Shown here: positions 10,732-24,200 of the stretch, in pieces
Layout: each line of letters opens with the position of its first letter
Numbering within the stretch: the first letter of the stretch is position 1
DNA from: Ananas comosus
Lineage: Eukaryota; Streptophyta; Magnoliopsida; Poales; Bromeliaceae
Assembly: GCF_001540865.1 (NCBI RefSeq)
Contig: NC_033631.1
Coordinates: 7,381,945 to 7,445,944, forward strand
Length of the DNA: 64,000 nt
Direction: 5' to 3'
Translations under genes and position numbers: made by a program
Notes under the pieces: model-generated
Databases searched by the model: none
What the model saw: the letters and a program-made list of their open reading frames with translations, nothing else
What the model was told of the DNA's origin: nothing

Positions 10732-10793
10732 AAGCAGGGTTTTCTGAACAAAGATCAATGCATTTCTCTGTTTGACGAGTTGAACAAATACAG
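10732..10793 (+). CDS. TPC1: TPC1 exon: EF-hand 1 region
   Basis: The exon follows CCAG and ends AG before GTGATT. It reads [20 protein letters not shown] and ends in phase 2, and the codon is completed by the first base of the next exon (R). This is the end of EF-hand 1 and its exiting helix. The exact 5' border is chosen from the phase and from the fit to the family; no alternative in-frame acceptor looked better. The exon before it was not found upstream, so that intron is longer than 10.7 kb or the exon is unrecognisable. Confidence 0.88.
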
Positions 10794-12193
10794 GTGATTC
10801 CTTATTTATATGGTTCCTTTAATTGCTATATGGGAATAAAGCTGTATTTTATATAGTATGTGCTCTTTATATTGGAGAAATTCCTTTTGTCCTGCCGTTT
10901 TTGAACTAGATAGGTTTATTATATATTTTTGGTGGATTACTTTGTTCTTGAAATTTTAGTTCTTATTAACCTTTACATTTATCTGACCTCAATGAATGCT
11001 GTAGAAATTACGACCATGAAAATCTTTTGGGACAACATAGCTTAATGTAATATCAAGTAATATTATAGGCTTTTTTAGCGCATTGAAAACGAGAGGTTAC
11101 TGATAGGCAGCTGCATCCCTATGTCATTCATTCCCTCGAAGAAACTAAGGAGAATTCTTCTTTAATATGTTTGTTGTTAGTTGGCTTGCTTTGGAAAACA
11201 AAGATATGCTCTTCCCTAGTAGGGCTGGAACCCAGTTGGATCCGAAAAGTATCACCCCAATCTTGAAACCATTCTGACAAAATTTTATTTTGGGATTTCT
11301 TTCTCTTTTCTTTTTTTCCCCTGTAACCATGATGCCTTGCCTGTATCCGTGGTTGAATCCCAAAGCCCAACCCAGCCATTATTTGGTCCAATATAATTGG
11401 TCCCAATTGAAAAACAGCAATATGCACAAAGTTAATTGGTATACTTTAGAAAATGACATGCTTTGCTTTATATAAAATTTCTTAAGAAATGAAAGGTATG
11501 TACCAAGAGCAGTGAGAATCTAGGTGAAGAAATTAGACAGGAATGCTCAAAGAGGTGGTCAAGTTTTGGGGTTGTCTAAAGCAAACGCTAATTGCCAAAC
11601 ATCCTGAAACTTTTGTGAGCCTAATTTTTAAGGCCTTGCTTTGAGTCCAAGCATTTGTTTTGGACACTGGAAATCCAGCCTGAACATGGTTCGTCAGGAT
11701 GGGCCTTGTTTTAGACCCTACCCGTTTCAAGCCTTCCTGGCGGCTGCTTTTATGTGTGAAATGTTGGTCTGCTATGAGATGTGTTGCTGAAGGGACAATG
11801 GTTGGAACCAAGCAAGTTCAGGAAAATGACATCCACCTCCCTGCTTGACAGCCAAAAGGAATTGGTTTACATGAGACCAACAAAGATGCCTGTTCTGATA
11901 AGAGACATCGAGTGGTGAGACTACTGGATAGAGCTTGAATGAGGCCGTTGAAATATTTCAGAGCGAGATAGTGGATTTATTTGAGTATTGTATTGTGTGT
12001 TTATGAGTTTATTTTCCTGTTAAGTTTCAAGAATTAAAATTTATTTGCCACTTACAATTCTAGGCATATTAGATTAATTGAGTGGTGACGAAATTATGCT
12101 AGCTAAAATATAAATCAGTCTTCATTTCGGGTTTCCTATAATGGTACTCTGCCAATTATTGGGTGATTGAGAAACATGTCGTGCTGCATTTTT

Positions 12194-12227
<34 letters not shown>

Positions 12228-15200
12228 CTTTTTTTTTTTCTTCCTTGTGGACATCAACTGCCTAGGTTACTGCAGCATGGCATCTGTTTTTTTAAATGCA
12301 ACCAATTATCTTATTTGGTTGCACAACCTAATTTGCTTAATCTGCTATTACTTCTTATCATTGCAGTATGATAATTTGTTTTCCCTTTTCCTTGATATAT
12401 TTTCTTTCCTGTTAGGTCCTTGCCTAAAACTTCAAGGGAAGATTTTGAATTGATCTTCAGCGAGCTTGATCATAGTGGTGATTTTAAGGTATCCTCTCAA
12501 TGTGTGTTTGTGTCCTCTACTCCTGTGTACATTCGTTTATTTATTCATGCATCTTTTCAGTACACATGCAACCTTTTTTCTTTCTCTACCTTCTTATTAT
12601 TAATATTATTTATTTGTGAGATTTTTTTTCCTTCTGTGAAAATAATTTTATTGATTTTATTTATGGGAAAACTTCAAAAACCCCCCTTGTGGTTTCAATT
12701 TTTTTCACTTTAGTACCCTGTGGTTTAAAATNTATATCAAGTTAGTACCCTGTGGTTTCTCACTTTATCACTTTAGTACCCTGTGGTTTAAAATGTATCA
12801 AGCTAGTACCCTGTGGTTTTGCACTTTATCACTTTAGTACCCTGTGGTTTTAATTTTGTATCAAGTTAGTACCCTATAGTTTTTTAAATCACAAGGTACT
12901 AAAGTGATAAAGTGTGAAACCACAGGGTACTAAAGTGATAAAGTGCAAAACCACAGGGTACTAGCTTGATACATTTTAAACCACAGGGTACTAAAGTGAT
13001 AAAGTGAGAAACCACAGGGTACTAACTTGATATACTTCAAACCACAGGGTACTAAAATGAAAAAGTGTGAAACCACAGGGGGGTTTTTTGAAGTTTTCCC
13101 TTTATTTATTTATTTATTTTCATCTTGCAAACCTGGAGTTATGAAAAGATCTAAATGGCTACTTGGCCTGGCTTCCAAGAAAACTGATCAAGGCTAAAAA
13201 GTCAATACTTCAGCAAACTAAGTGTTTGGAGCTTCTGCAGGGGCTCTAACGGTCTAACCTGAGTTGAGCTTCTAAGCCGCAAAAGTTCAGAAGCTTCAAA
13301 AACAGAAGCTAGAACTTCTTCTTTGAACTATAGCTTTCTTCTTTTTTGAGGTTGTATAGGAAAAACTGTTCAAAATCTTCAAATGTAGAAGCTGGAGCTT
13401 TTCCTTCCAACTATAGCTTTCAACTTTTCTGAAGAGCTTTACTCAAGTGACACCATGGCAAAAGCTCGAGCTGGGCAAGACTGGTCCAAGAAATACTCTT
13501 CTTGATTCAAAAATCATAGATTCACACTCATGCCTTTTTTCAGAATAGACGCGTATGTCCATTAATGCAACTAGGTCAAACTTGCATTGTCCTTGTCATC
13601 TGACTTTTATGAATTGTACATAGAAAAGACACCTCTAGCATAAGATCTTTTTATTTCGCTGCAACATTATTTTGTAGGATTATAATTCTTGGCTTCTTAT
13701 GTTATACAATATACTAACATGTTTATCAGTTATATTTCCTTCTGGCTATTGCTTTTATTGTTATTATGATTTATAGTTCTGCACTGTCACGCCGCGAACC
13801 CGAGGCGTAATAGACGCTGCATACCTGCTAAATTAGCAAATATGCAGGGCCCCGTCCCCGCCCCCGCACCTGCAGGGCAAATCAGTCTCGTTGCTGCTTG
13901 AGTAAGCAACCATACACCACATTAGTCGGATTAAGTATACAAATAAATATATACAAAAATTAATTTAAGCGCCTAGTCTTTAATTTACAAAATTTCAGAA
14001 AATAGTGATTACCGGAATTTAAAATTCAGATCAAATAGGAACTATGAAATTACAAAGTATTTTTTCTTTCAGCAAATAAACGAAATAACAATTAAGTCTC
14101 CGGTAACTAACTATATTGTGTGATCCGTTGGCGAAATCCAAAGGTACCCGTAGGCGCAAAACAGAACAGAGGCACCCGAAAGTGCATATACAGAACAGAG
14201 ACACTTGAAAGCGCAAATACAGAAAAGAGGCGCGGATAGGCGCAAGCATCCGAAGGCGCAATACAGAGACGAAGCTAGTATCTATAACAAAATATATGTC
14301 GACATGGCCAACATTAGTATAGCAGAATACCAAGAGACATTATAATTTAAAAGGCTTATTGTAAGGTACTGAACTTCTAAAACTATGAAGTTACGGTGTA
14401 CATTTGGTTGGAAGACCATTTGAATGGTTTCGGTGAGGTCCCGGTGAGGTCCGGAAGCATTCGGGCGTTTTCGGTACGCGTAGGCGCTAAAACGGAGCCG
14501 AAAGGCCATGTTGGGCCGTGAGCCAAATTCGGCACTAGCGTGGATGAAAAGATGATGAAAACACGCTCGAAAACATGTTTGGAGAGTCTCGGTTCGATTT
14601 GAAAAGAATCGGAGGTCAAACGAGCGAGAACGAGCGAAAACGGAGAAGAAACGGTGAAAAAGCTGAAATTTTGGTTAAGTCCTTAAAGGCTGGAATTCTG
14701 GACCTACGGGGACCGGTCCCCCAAGTCCAGGGACCGGTCCCCTATACAAAAAATGGCCCCCGCGGGGGTAATGTAATAAAATGAAAGTTTAGGGGCCTAT
14801 TTGCAGTTTGGGCATTATGAGAGTGTATAGAGAGGGTTCTTTCTCTATTTCTCTCATTTCCCTCACCCCAACACCATCTCTCTCTCTTTCTCTAAGCGTA
14901 AAGAAGAAAGGAGAAGAGAAGAAGAAAGGGAAGAAGAATAAGAAGAAGAAGTTGGAGGAGAAGAAGTGGATCATCATCACCAACATCATCTTCTTCTTCC
15001 GCTCACTATTAGAGCAAGCTTAGCAAGGTAACGAAACACGTTGGCGAAGACGGTTCGGCAATCCGACGAGCCGTTACAAAGATATTGAAGAAACGGATGC
15101 TTGGAGCTTCGTTTCCGCCTGGAGGGCCGAGGCGACGTTCATAAATCGTGAAATCGGGTCCCGAGCATCGTAACGGCGAGGCGAAGATCGTTAGCACTTG

Positions 15201-18200
15201 AAACGGCGAAGCGACGCGCTCTTGGAGAGCAACTGTGAGATCGGGCCCAAACGGGTGCCGAGTGCCGCGGGAGGCCGATTGCAAGTGTCGACGAGCAATC
15301 GGAACGCGAGTTAAGGTGGGTTGTGTTTACCGAAGCGACTAGGTCGCCCTTTATGTCTAAGATGATTAAGAATCCATGTTGATGCATATGAATGTAAATG
15401 AGGCATATAGATGATGCATATAAATGTAAATAATGCATGTGGTTGATTCATGTAGCTAATGCATGTTAATAATATGATGCAAATGCTAAGTAGATCCATG
15501 TAAAATGATATGATATAGAATACATGCTAGTGATAATGCAAATGATATGTATGTGTGCATTGGAATATATGCTAGTTGCACTTAGCATTATGAGTTCATG
15601 CTAGATAGTAAATGCATATTGGCATCATAGAATGTATGCGAGATGAAATGTGGATATCTATAGTACTCGATATGACAATAGGACGTCAAGTAGATCGAGT
15701 GGCATTGAACCTAGTGTTAATAAACATAGGTCGGACATAGATGACATCGAACCTAGTGTTGTTGAACCTAGGATAAATAACGAGTGGCATCTAACCTAGT
15801 GTTAAAGAACATAGGTTGAGTATGAACCTAGAGTCGGGATCTAGGTGTGTGGCATCTAACCTAGTGTTAAAGAACATAGGTTGAGAACTGAACCTAGAGT
15901 TAAGGTAAACCTAGGTTGTGAAATTGAGGCATTAGACCTAGAGTCAGTTGGACCTAGGGTGGAAAGTGCATTGGACCTAGATAGGTCAATAGTATAGGGT
16001 TGGATATGGACCCTTGACTTGTGAAGTCGATTCCGGAATCCCAGTACTTGTGAACTCAATAGTTCTTGGACCGCGGGTGTATGCGGCGATGTTCCTCTCC
16101 CACCGGAAAGAACTTTGAGGATTATGACTAAGCAAGAACAAAGAGCGCTAGGGTGTACGGCATGTTCCTCTCCCTATCGGGGATCTTGGCTATGGGTGTA
16201 CGCGGCTATGTTTCCTCTCCCACTAACGGATCCCTGACCACGGTGCACGGACCTTCGGGCGGACCGTTGGGCGATGTGGTTCTTGGCTTGCAGGCTGAGG
16301 TGCATGCGACAGGATCCTTCACCTCGAGCCGGGCAGAGCGCGGATTATCCGCTGTTGATTGACTCGAGGCCGAGTCGGGTGGCTAGCTGGAATAAGGTAG
16401 ATAGAACCTTGAGGGCTAGTGGTAAATGTGATAACCTAAGGTAGTGGAAACCTTAGAGTTGGATGACATGAGCTAAGATTAGCGAGATTGATTGTAGAAT
16501 CAATAATTCTACTAGTTGTTGCATATATTCCTGTTGCATATAGCATGACATCATTGCAGTTGTGAGGCAAAGCAAGGTAAAGTTAGTTGCATGTTTATGA
16601 TATACATATCTATCTGTTTATTGGACTAACTTGTATTTGCCTCCCTTGGACCTGTTGGTCGAGCTCCTCCCTTGGGTGGCCGTACCCACTGGGAACCATG
16701 GAGTTGGTTCTCACCCCACGTTGTTTTGGGGTTTTACAGGTTCGCACGTGAGCGGCGCGGCGGCGCGAGGCAAGGGCGTAGCTCCATAGATAGCGCCCTA
16801 CCCCCAGAGACCAGAGCTAGCAGTACCCCGTCGACGTAGCTTAGGGGTATAGAAAATGAAAGCAAGCAAATGTATCAAATTGTAATCAATAAATGTTGTA
16901 ATAACTTAATTGTATTGGAAGTTGAATGTAATGGAATTGTGATGTAAAATGAATGGATGTAATATCATAGGATGTGTTTATGTTGATTGATACCTTCCTG
17001 ATGCAATTCTGTTTGCTGAGTACTGTTCCTGGTTGGAACCTTTGTATTGTACTTGTTGCGACGCCTAGGACGTACAGGGGAAACTCTGTCCGTTCGGCGG
17101 TCTGTCGGCGTGCCCGAACCGGACCAAATTGGGAGCGGTCTCGGGGCGTGACAGATAAAGTGGTATCAGAGCATAAAGTAGAGAATGGGAAATGGTTTAG
17201 CTGGACCTAGGAGACCTAGGATAGTAAACCATAGGAGAATAAGGTTCGTGAGAGACGAGGACTTATGATTTGTGGCGAAAGATTAATGGATTGGGTTGTG
17301 TCGTAAACCTCTAAGACGGATATTAGAGGTAGACTTGAGGTGTGGTTTATTCTCAGCCGAGGATGTTCATGTTGGCGTACGACAACATGAAACCTAGTGA
17401 TGAGAATAGATGCCCTCGCGTGACTTTCGCCTGATTGGCTTTTGAGCCGTTGTTAGTGGTCTCGTGTTCGACCCAAGTTGGTCGAGAACTAATCGAGTTG
17501 TCGTGTTTCAGGAAGCGATGGCACCGCGTAGGCGATCCTCATCCAGATCGGCGCGGGAAGGGACAAGTGGTGTTCCTGAGCAAGCTGAGGCGAGCGGAGA
17601 CCCGATGCTCCGCGAGCAATTGAATACGCTCATGGGCATAGTGCAGCGACAGGAGGAGCAGATCAAGGAGCTCCATGAATTGTTGACACGACAGCCTGCG
17701 GCGGCTGCGCCGGTAGCAGCGTGCCGTGTACCGACAGGAGTCGCGATGGATTCGGGGGCAGCGGCCCCTGGTTCTGTAGAATTGGAGGCGGAGAAAGAAC
17801 GGACTTTGGCGGCCCTAATGACCTTCAGGAAATTTGATCCGCCTACCTTCGATGGAGAGAATGTCGATCCGTGGATCGTGGAGATGTGGATTGACTCCAT
17901 GGAAACGCTCTTCGAGGAGCTATACACCTTGGAGCGGGACAAGGTGCCCCTAGCTGTGCATTGCTTGAAGCAATCAGCAAAGGCGTGGTGGAAAGGCATT
18001 CGACGGGATCGATCGCCTAGTCTTCCTCCTATGGCGTGGGATGAATTTCGGGGATTAGTGTTTTATACGTACTTCCCCGACACTGAGAGGAGAAAGCTTC
18101 GGGACAAGTTCAGGAAGCTGCGGCAAGGAGACCGCTCCGTGAGGGAATATGAACGGGAATTTTCACGCATCGTGAATTGTGTTCCGGATGTGATACGGGA

Positions 18201-21200
18201 TGACAAGGATAGGGCCGATTGGTTCCTGCGTGGACTCCGACCGGAGATTTACAGGAGGGTGCAAATCTTCCAGCTCACAACCTTTGCTGAGGTGTTGGAT
18301 CGGGTTTGTGGGCAGAGCATGGCGAGGCTTTCGTGCGTGAGGAGCGCGAATCTCGTAGGCATGAGCGAGGAGGGGCGAGGCCATTATCGAGTGGTTCATG
18401 TGGTCAGTCGAGTTCCAGACACCGCTCGAGGTCATCCTCTACCCGATCCTCCTCCGGATGTGTGATTTGTGGTGGTTCCCATCAGGCGCGGCGATGTGCG
18501 CTGCGTGATGGACGGTGTATCCATTGTGGACAGCCCGGCCATATGCGGGACGAGTGCCCACAAGGTAAGAGCCAGGCCTTGATGCTGGCGACGGCCTATT
18601 CCTCTCTGGGACAGCCTGCAGGTGTGCCACCTGCGGCATGGTCGGGGGAGCGGCCGTTGAGGACAATGCAACCGGAGGGTTCGCGGTGAGCGCCTAGTGG
18701 CCATGGATATGCGACCCAGGTTGATGAACCTGCTGCCATCGATGATGTCGTTGCAGGTACGAGTTAATTACATAAGCATATGCTTTTGCGTAATCTCAAG
18801 TGGATGCATTGCATGCATTTATCATATGGTTAGCACCTCCGAATTACATATTGCATAGTAGGGACCGAGTGGTTGGGTAGGTAAGCACCCGAGCATGCTT
18901 GCATCGTAGGAGTGTGGCGCCTGCTGGAGCAGGTAGTGAGCCAAGTGGGACTAGCAAATCGCTAGCGATGGTTCTTGGACGAAGAATGGGACTCGTAGTG
19001 AACGTGAAACGGTGGAGCGACTCTCAAGGCAATGAGTATCGAATTGCGAGAGTTGCACCGTGACGTTGCGAATACCCGAGTGGCCTGAGCATCTCGGATA
19101 TTATTTCGGTAGATCAAACAGGGAGAGTCGAATCACTGTTGAGAGTGCGGTTGGTTGAGGCCAAGTTTGGCCTGTGGGCCTAGTAGTACCTCGAATTGAG
19201 GTGGACAAGTTGTTACTCGTGTGGCCGTTGCGCATGGGCTAAGCTCCCTGATGCTGGACTTCGTGTGAGACGTCGTAGAGGCATGGAGCGCTCGAGTATA
19301 GATACTCGTGGAGTGCGGTTTCGATTCAGCCGGTCGAGTGAATTGGCAGTAGCACTTCAGCAGGGCTAAGTGTGAAGCGGGCCATGGATCACTCGTGAGG
19401 GCTGGTGGCTCGCACTAGGTACTTAGGAGCCGGTAGAGTGTGTAGCTCTGTAGAGCATGTCGTATAGGACGACGTTGACGGGTAGTGCTTGGGGACGATC
19501 CGTGCCTGGACCATTTGTGGACTGTGGAGCCTGGGCCCATTGGGCAGGCGCAGTCAGCTGCGAGAGGCAGCGGCCCGGTACCTACGGGTAGGACAGAGAT
19601 TGGTCAGGACGGTAGTCCAAGCTTGGACCCGAGTACGTGGAATGCCACGTGTTAGATCGTGAGATTGAGGACACACCGAGTGTGTGGTGACCCAACCCGA
19701 GGACATGATGTGGTTTGGGGTCTTGGTTGCTCCTGGTTGGAGTGTGTGCGAATTCTCCAATGAGAATGTCGCCTGATGATGATTAGGTCTACGATGCGAG
19801 CGAGGGACGCTATGCGTAGTTGCGACGGGTTTAGGCAGTAGGCCTACGTGGTGTTGGTGACCGTTGGTCCACCTGTGGAAGCCGACGTAATCGGTTTAGC
19901 CGATAACTCCATGGAGGAGTTGGTGCAAGGGAAGTGAATTCTCAAAATGCGAGAGTTGGACTTCACTCAAAATCGACTAATTGTCGAGTGGGGGTGCTTC
20001 GTGAAAGCCGAAGAAGTCAAATGCACCAAAAGTGCATTACAATGGAGTCCGCGAGAGCAAATAGTGCAAGAATTTGCACTTGGCAAACTTGCTCTCGGGG
20101 ACCGGTCCCTGGCGGGAGGGACCGGTTCCCGAACGTTGTCTACGCGAGCTTGCTCTCGGGGACCGGTCCCAGGAGGGAGGGACCGGTTGCCCCGAGGCTG
20201 AGGGCTGTGGCAAGCGCGAGGCAACCGGTCCCTAGGCCAGAGGGACCGGTTCCCGAACACGTGAGATTGAGGAGGTCCCTCTGGGACCGGTCCCAGGCAG
20301 GGAGAGACCGGTCCCCGAGCATGAAATTTGCCCAGGCAGGCTGGGTCATGTTGGAGGGGTTGGAGAGCTTGAGGATAATGCTCTTTTATGGATTAAGATT
20401 CGAGATGCGCCGGAGTAGGCCATCTCTCAATAGAGCAAAGATCCAAATGCGATTGGAGCACTCGCAGTGGGTCGATGCACCAATGATATTGCTTCTAAGC
20501 GATATTGGTGATCGAATTGGAGTGTGACCCCTAGAGGGATGGTGAAAGTGACGAAGAGTCGTAAATGAGAAATACGAACTCTTGGATAGCCAAAGTGGCG
20601 GAGCGCCGCTTTGTTGACACTCAGGTGATTCGAGAGGGCTTACCCGTGTGTGCTGTGTCGTGGTGGTGGACCATATGACTATTGGTGCGTTCTTGATAGC
20701 TCCACACCATGAGGATAGCGGGTAGTCCCGGTCTCGAAGGAAGTGGTTTGGCCTTAGTGGGCCAGTTAGTGAATGGTGTTGGAGCGCGTAGAGTCGTTGA
20801 GTTTCGACTTGCGCTACCACCCAGAATGACGGAGACCCGTAATGCACTTTTGGACTTACACACAGCAAATGTGAGCGAATTTAGTCTCACGTCCTCCGTA
20901 GTGGGCCTTCGGATAGTTCCAATGAGCGAAAGGCCACTCCGAGATGCAAAAGTGCACTGTACCCCTTGTCACTCAATAAAGAGAATTAGGGTGTGAATTG
21001 GGTTTGAGGTGAGTTAGTTTCGAGGACGAAACTCTTATTAAGGAGGGGAGGATGTAAGGTATCGGACTTCTAAAATCATGAAGTTACGGTGTACATTTGG
21101 TTGGAAGACCATTTGAATGGTTTCGGTGAGGTCCCGGTGAGGTCCGGAAGCATTCGGGCGTTTTCGGTACGCGTAGGCGCTAAAACGGAGCCGAAAGGCC

Positions 21201-24200
21201 ATGTTGGGCCGTGAGCCAAATCCGGCACTAGCATGGATGGAAAGATGATGAAAACACGCTCGAAAATATGTTTGGAGAGTCTCGGTTCGATTTGAAAAGA
21301 ATCGGAGGTCAAACGAGCGAAAACGAGCGAAAACGGAGAAGAAACGGTGAAAAAGCTGAAAATTTGGCTAAGTCCTTAAAGGCTGGAATTCTGGACCTAC
21401 GGGGACCGGTCCCCCAAGTCAAGGGACCGGTCCCCTATACAAAAAATGGTCCACGCGGGGGCAATGTAATAAAATGAAATTTGAGGGGCCTATTGGCACT
21501 TTGGGCATTATGAGAGTGTATAGAGAGGGTTCTTTCTCTCTTTCTCTCATTTCCCTCAGCTCCACACCATCTCTCTCTCTCTCTCTAAACGTAAAGAAGA
21601 AAGGAGAAGAGAAGAAAGGGAAGAAGAAGAAGAAGAAGAAGTTGGAGGAGAAGAAGTGGATCATCATCACCAACATCATCTTCTTCTTCCTCTCACTATT
21701 AGAGCAAGCTTAGTAAGGTAACGAAACATGTTGGCGAAGACGGTTCGGCAATCCGACGAGCCGTTACAAAGATATTGAAGAAACGGATGCTTGGAGCTTC
21801 GTTTCCGCCTGGAGGGCCGAGGCGACGTTCATAAATCGTGAAATCGGGTCCCGAGCATCGTAACGGCGAGGCGAAGATCGTTAGCACTTGAAACGGCGAA
21901 GCGACGCGCTCTTGGAGAGCAACTGTGAGATCGGGCCCAAACGGGTGCCGAGTGCCGCGGGTGGCCGATTGCAAGTGTCGACGAGCAATCGGAACGCGAG
22001 TTAAGGTGGGTTGTGTTTACCGAAGCGACTAGGTCGCCCTTTATGTCCAAGATGATTAAGAATCAATGATGATTCATATAAATGTAAATAAAGCATGTGG
22101 TTGATTCATGTAGCTAATGCATGTTAGTAATATGATGTAAATGCTAAGTAGATCCATGTAAAATGATATGATATAGAATGCATGCTATTGATAATGCAAA
22201 TGAAATGTATGTGTGCATTGGAATGTATGCTAGGTGCATGTAGCATCATGTGAGCATGTTGGATAAGATGCATGTGCATATGGACTCGATATGACTAATA
22301 GAATATCAAGTAGATCGAGTGGCATTAACCTAGTGTTAATAAACATAGGTCGAACATAGATGATATTGAACCTAGCGTTGTTGAACCTAGGATAAATAAC
22401 GAGTGGCATCTAACCTAGTGTTAAAGAACATAGGTTGAGTATGAACCTAGAGTCGGGATCTAGGTGTGTGGCATCTAACCTAGTGTTAAAGAACATAGGT
22501 TGAGAACTGAACCTAGAGTTAAGGTAAACCTAGGTTGTGAAACTGAGGCATTAGACCTAGAGTCAGTTGGACCTAGGGTGGAAAGTGCACTGGACCCAGA
22601 TAGGTCAATAGTATAGGGTTGGATATGGACCCTTGACTTGTGAAGTCGATTCCGGAATCCCAGTACTTGTGAACTCAATAGTTCTTGGACCGCGGGTGTA
22701 TGCGGCGATGTTCCTCTCCCACCGGAAAGAACTTTGAGGATTATGACTAAGCAAGAACAAAGAGCGCTAGGGTGTACGGCATGTTCCTCTCCCTATCGGG
22801 GATCTTGGCTATGGGTGTACGCGGCTATGTTTCCTCTCCCACTAACGGATCCCTGACCACGGTGCACGGACCTTCGGGCGGACCGTTGGGCGATGTGGTT
22901 CTTGGCTTGCAGGCTGAGGTGCATGCGACAGGATCCTTCACCTCGAGCCGGGCAGAGCGCGGATTATCCGCTGTTGATTGACTCGAGGCCGAGTCGGGTG
23001 GCTAGCTGGAATAAGGTAGATAGAACCTTGAGGGCTAGTGGTAAATGTGATAACCTAAGGTAGTGGAAACCTTAGAGTTGGATGACATGAGCTAAGATTA
23101 GCGAGATTGATTGTAGAATCAATAATTCTACTAGTTGTTGCATATATTCCTGTTGTATATAGCATGACATCATTGCAGTTGTGAGGCAAAGCAAGGTAAA
23201 GTTAGTTGCATGTTTATGATATACATATCTATCTGTTTATTGGACTAACTTGTATTTGCCTCCCTTGGACCTGTTGGTCGAGCTCCTCCCTTGGGTGGCC
23301 GTACCCACTGGGAACCATGGAGTTGGTTCTCACCCCACGTTGTTTTGGGGTTTTACAGGTTCGCACGTGAGCGGCGCGGCGGCGCGAGGCAAGGGCGTAG
23401 CTCCATAGATAGTGCCCTACCCCCAGAGACCAGAGCTATAAAAAAAAAAAAAAATCTCTTGAACAAAGAAAAGAGGGGCACCTTTTCGTCGCACGCGGAA
23501 CTCTTACGTCGAAAAGGTGGGGGGCAATTTGTTTGCAGTAAAATAATACTTATATAGGATGAAACAATTCAAATCATAATAAAAAAAAAATGATTAGATT
23601 CGAGTTCATACAATCTTAATAGGTCTCGTGTTAACCATTAAATTTTTGGGCCAATAATTATAGTTCAAATATACAATAGGTCCATTCATAAATATGAGTT
23701 GGTGGGCCTCATGAAAGTCCATGCAAATAAAAAAAAAGGGCCTCATTCCAGCCCATTAAATATTATCATTTGGGCCCAATAAATTAAAGCGGGCTTGATC
23801 AACGACGACCTACATCTACATTCTATAAAATATCTGTTCGAAATTCGATTTCAAATCACAACCCATTCAAAATTCGATTTCGAATTTCGAATTTCCAACC
23901 AATTTCCAAAATACCCTCCAACCATCTAACAACGCATTCAAAATTCGATTTCGAATTTNGATTTCGAATTTCGAATTTCCAACCAATTTCCAAAATACCC
24001 TCCAACCATCTAACAACGCATTCAAAATTCGATTTCGAATTTCGAATTTCCAACCAACTCTCAAAATATTTTCCACAACCATTCAAAATTCGATTTTGAA
24101 TTTCGAATCAATTCCCAAAATATCTTCCAACCATCCAAAAATCCATTCAAAATTCGATTTCGAATTTCGAATTCCCAATCAATTCCCAAAATATCCTCCA

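Larger units (their letters stand above)
14360..23438 (+). mobile_element. Ty3-type LTR retrotransposon with gag but no pol; 3' LTR truncated
   Basis: The 5' LTR (14360-17153) is followed by a tRNA-Met-type primer site, a gag gene, 2.3 kb without coding sequence, a polypurine tract and a 3' LTR that stops after 2.4 kb of its expected 2.8 kb. No protease, reverse transcriptase, RNase H or integrase was found, so it is non-autonomous. The LTRs are nearly identical over long stretches, for example 16060-16780 against 22680-23400, which suggests a fairly recent insertion. The right target duplication cannot be tested because the end is missing. Confidence 0.9.

Noticed and set aside
11290..11811. 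ORFs in the first intron seen
   Set aside because: No homology is recognised, there is no coding bias, and they lie between two correctly phased TPC1 exons.
14383..15499. Several small ORFs repeated at 21076-22050
   Set aside because: They are identical because they lie in the two LTRs of one element. LTR sequence is not coding, and repetition here is not evidence of a gene family.
17508..17999. 163-codon ORF on the - strand
   Set aside because: It is antisense to the clear gag frame of the Ty3-type element and has no motif of its own.
20386..20868. 160-codon - strand ORF and the 197-codon + strand ORF at 19934-20527
   Set aside because: Both lie in the filler of the non-autonomous element, partly over the palindrome array, and show no domain or conserved motif.
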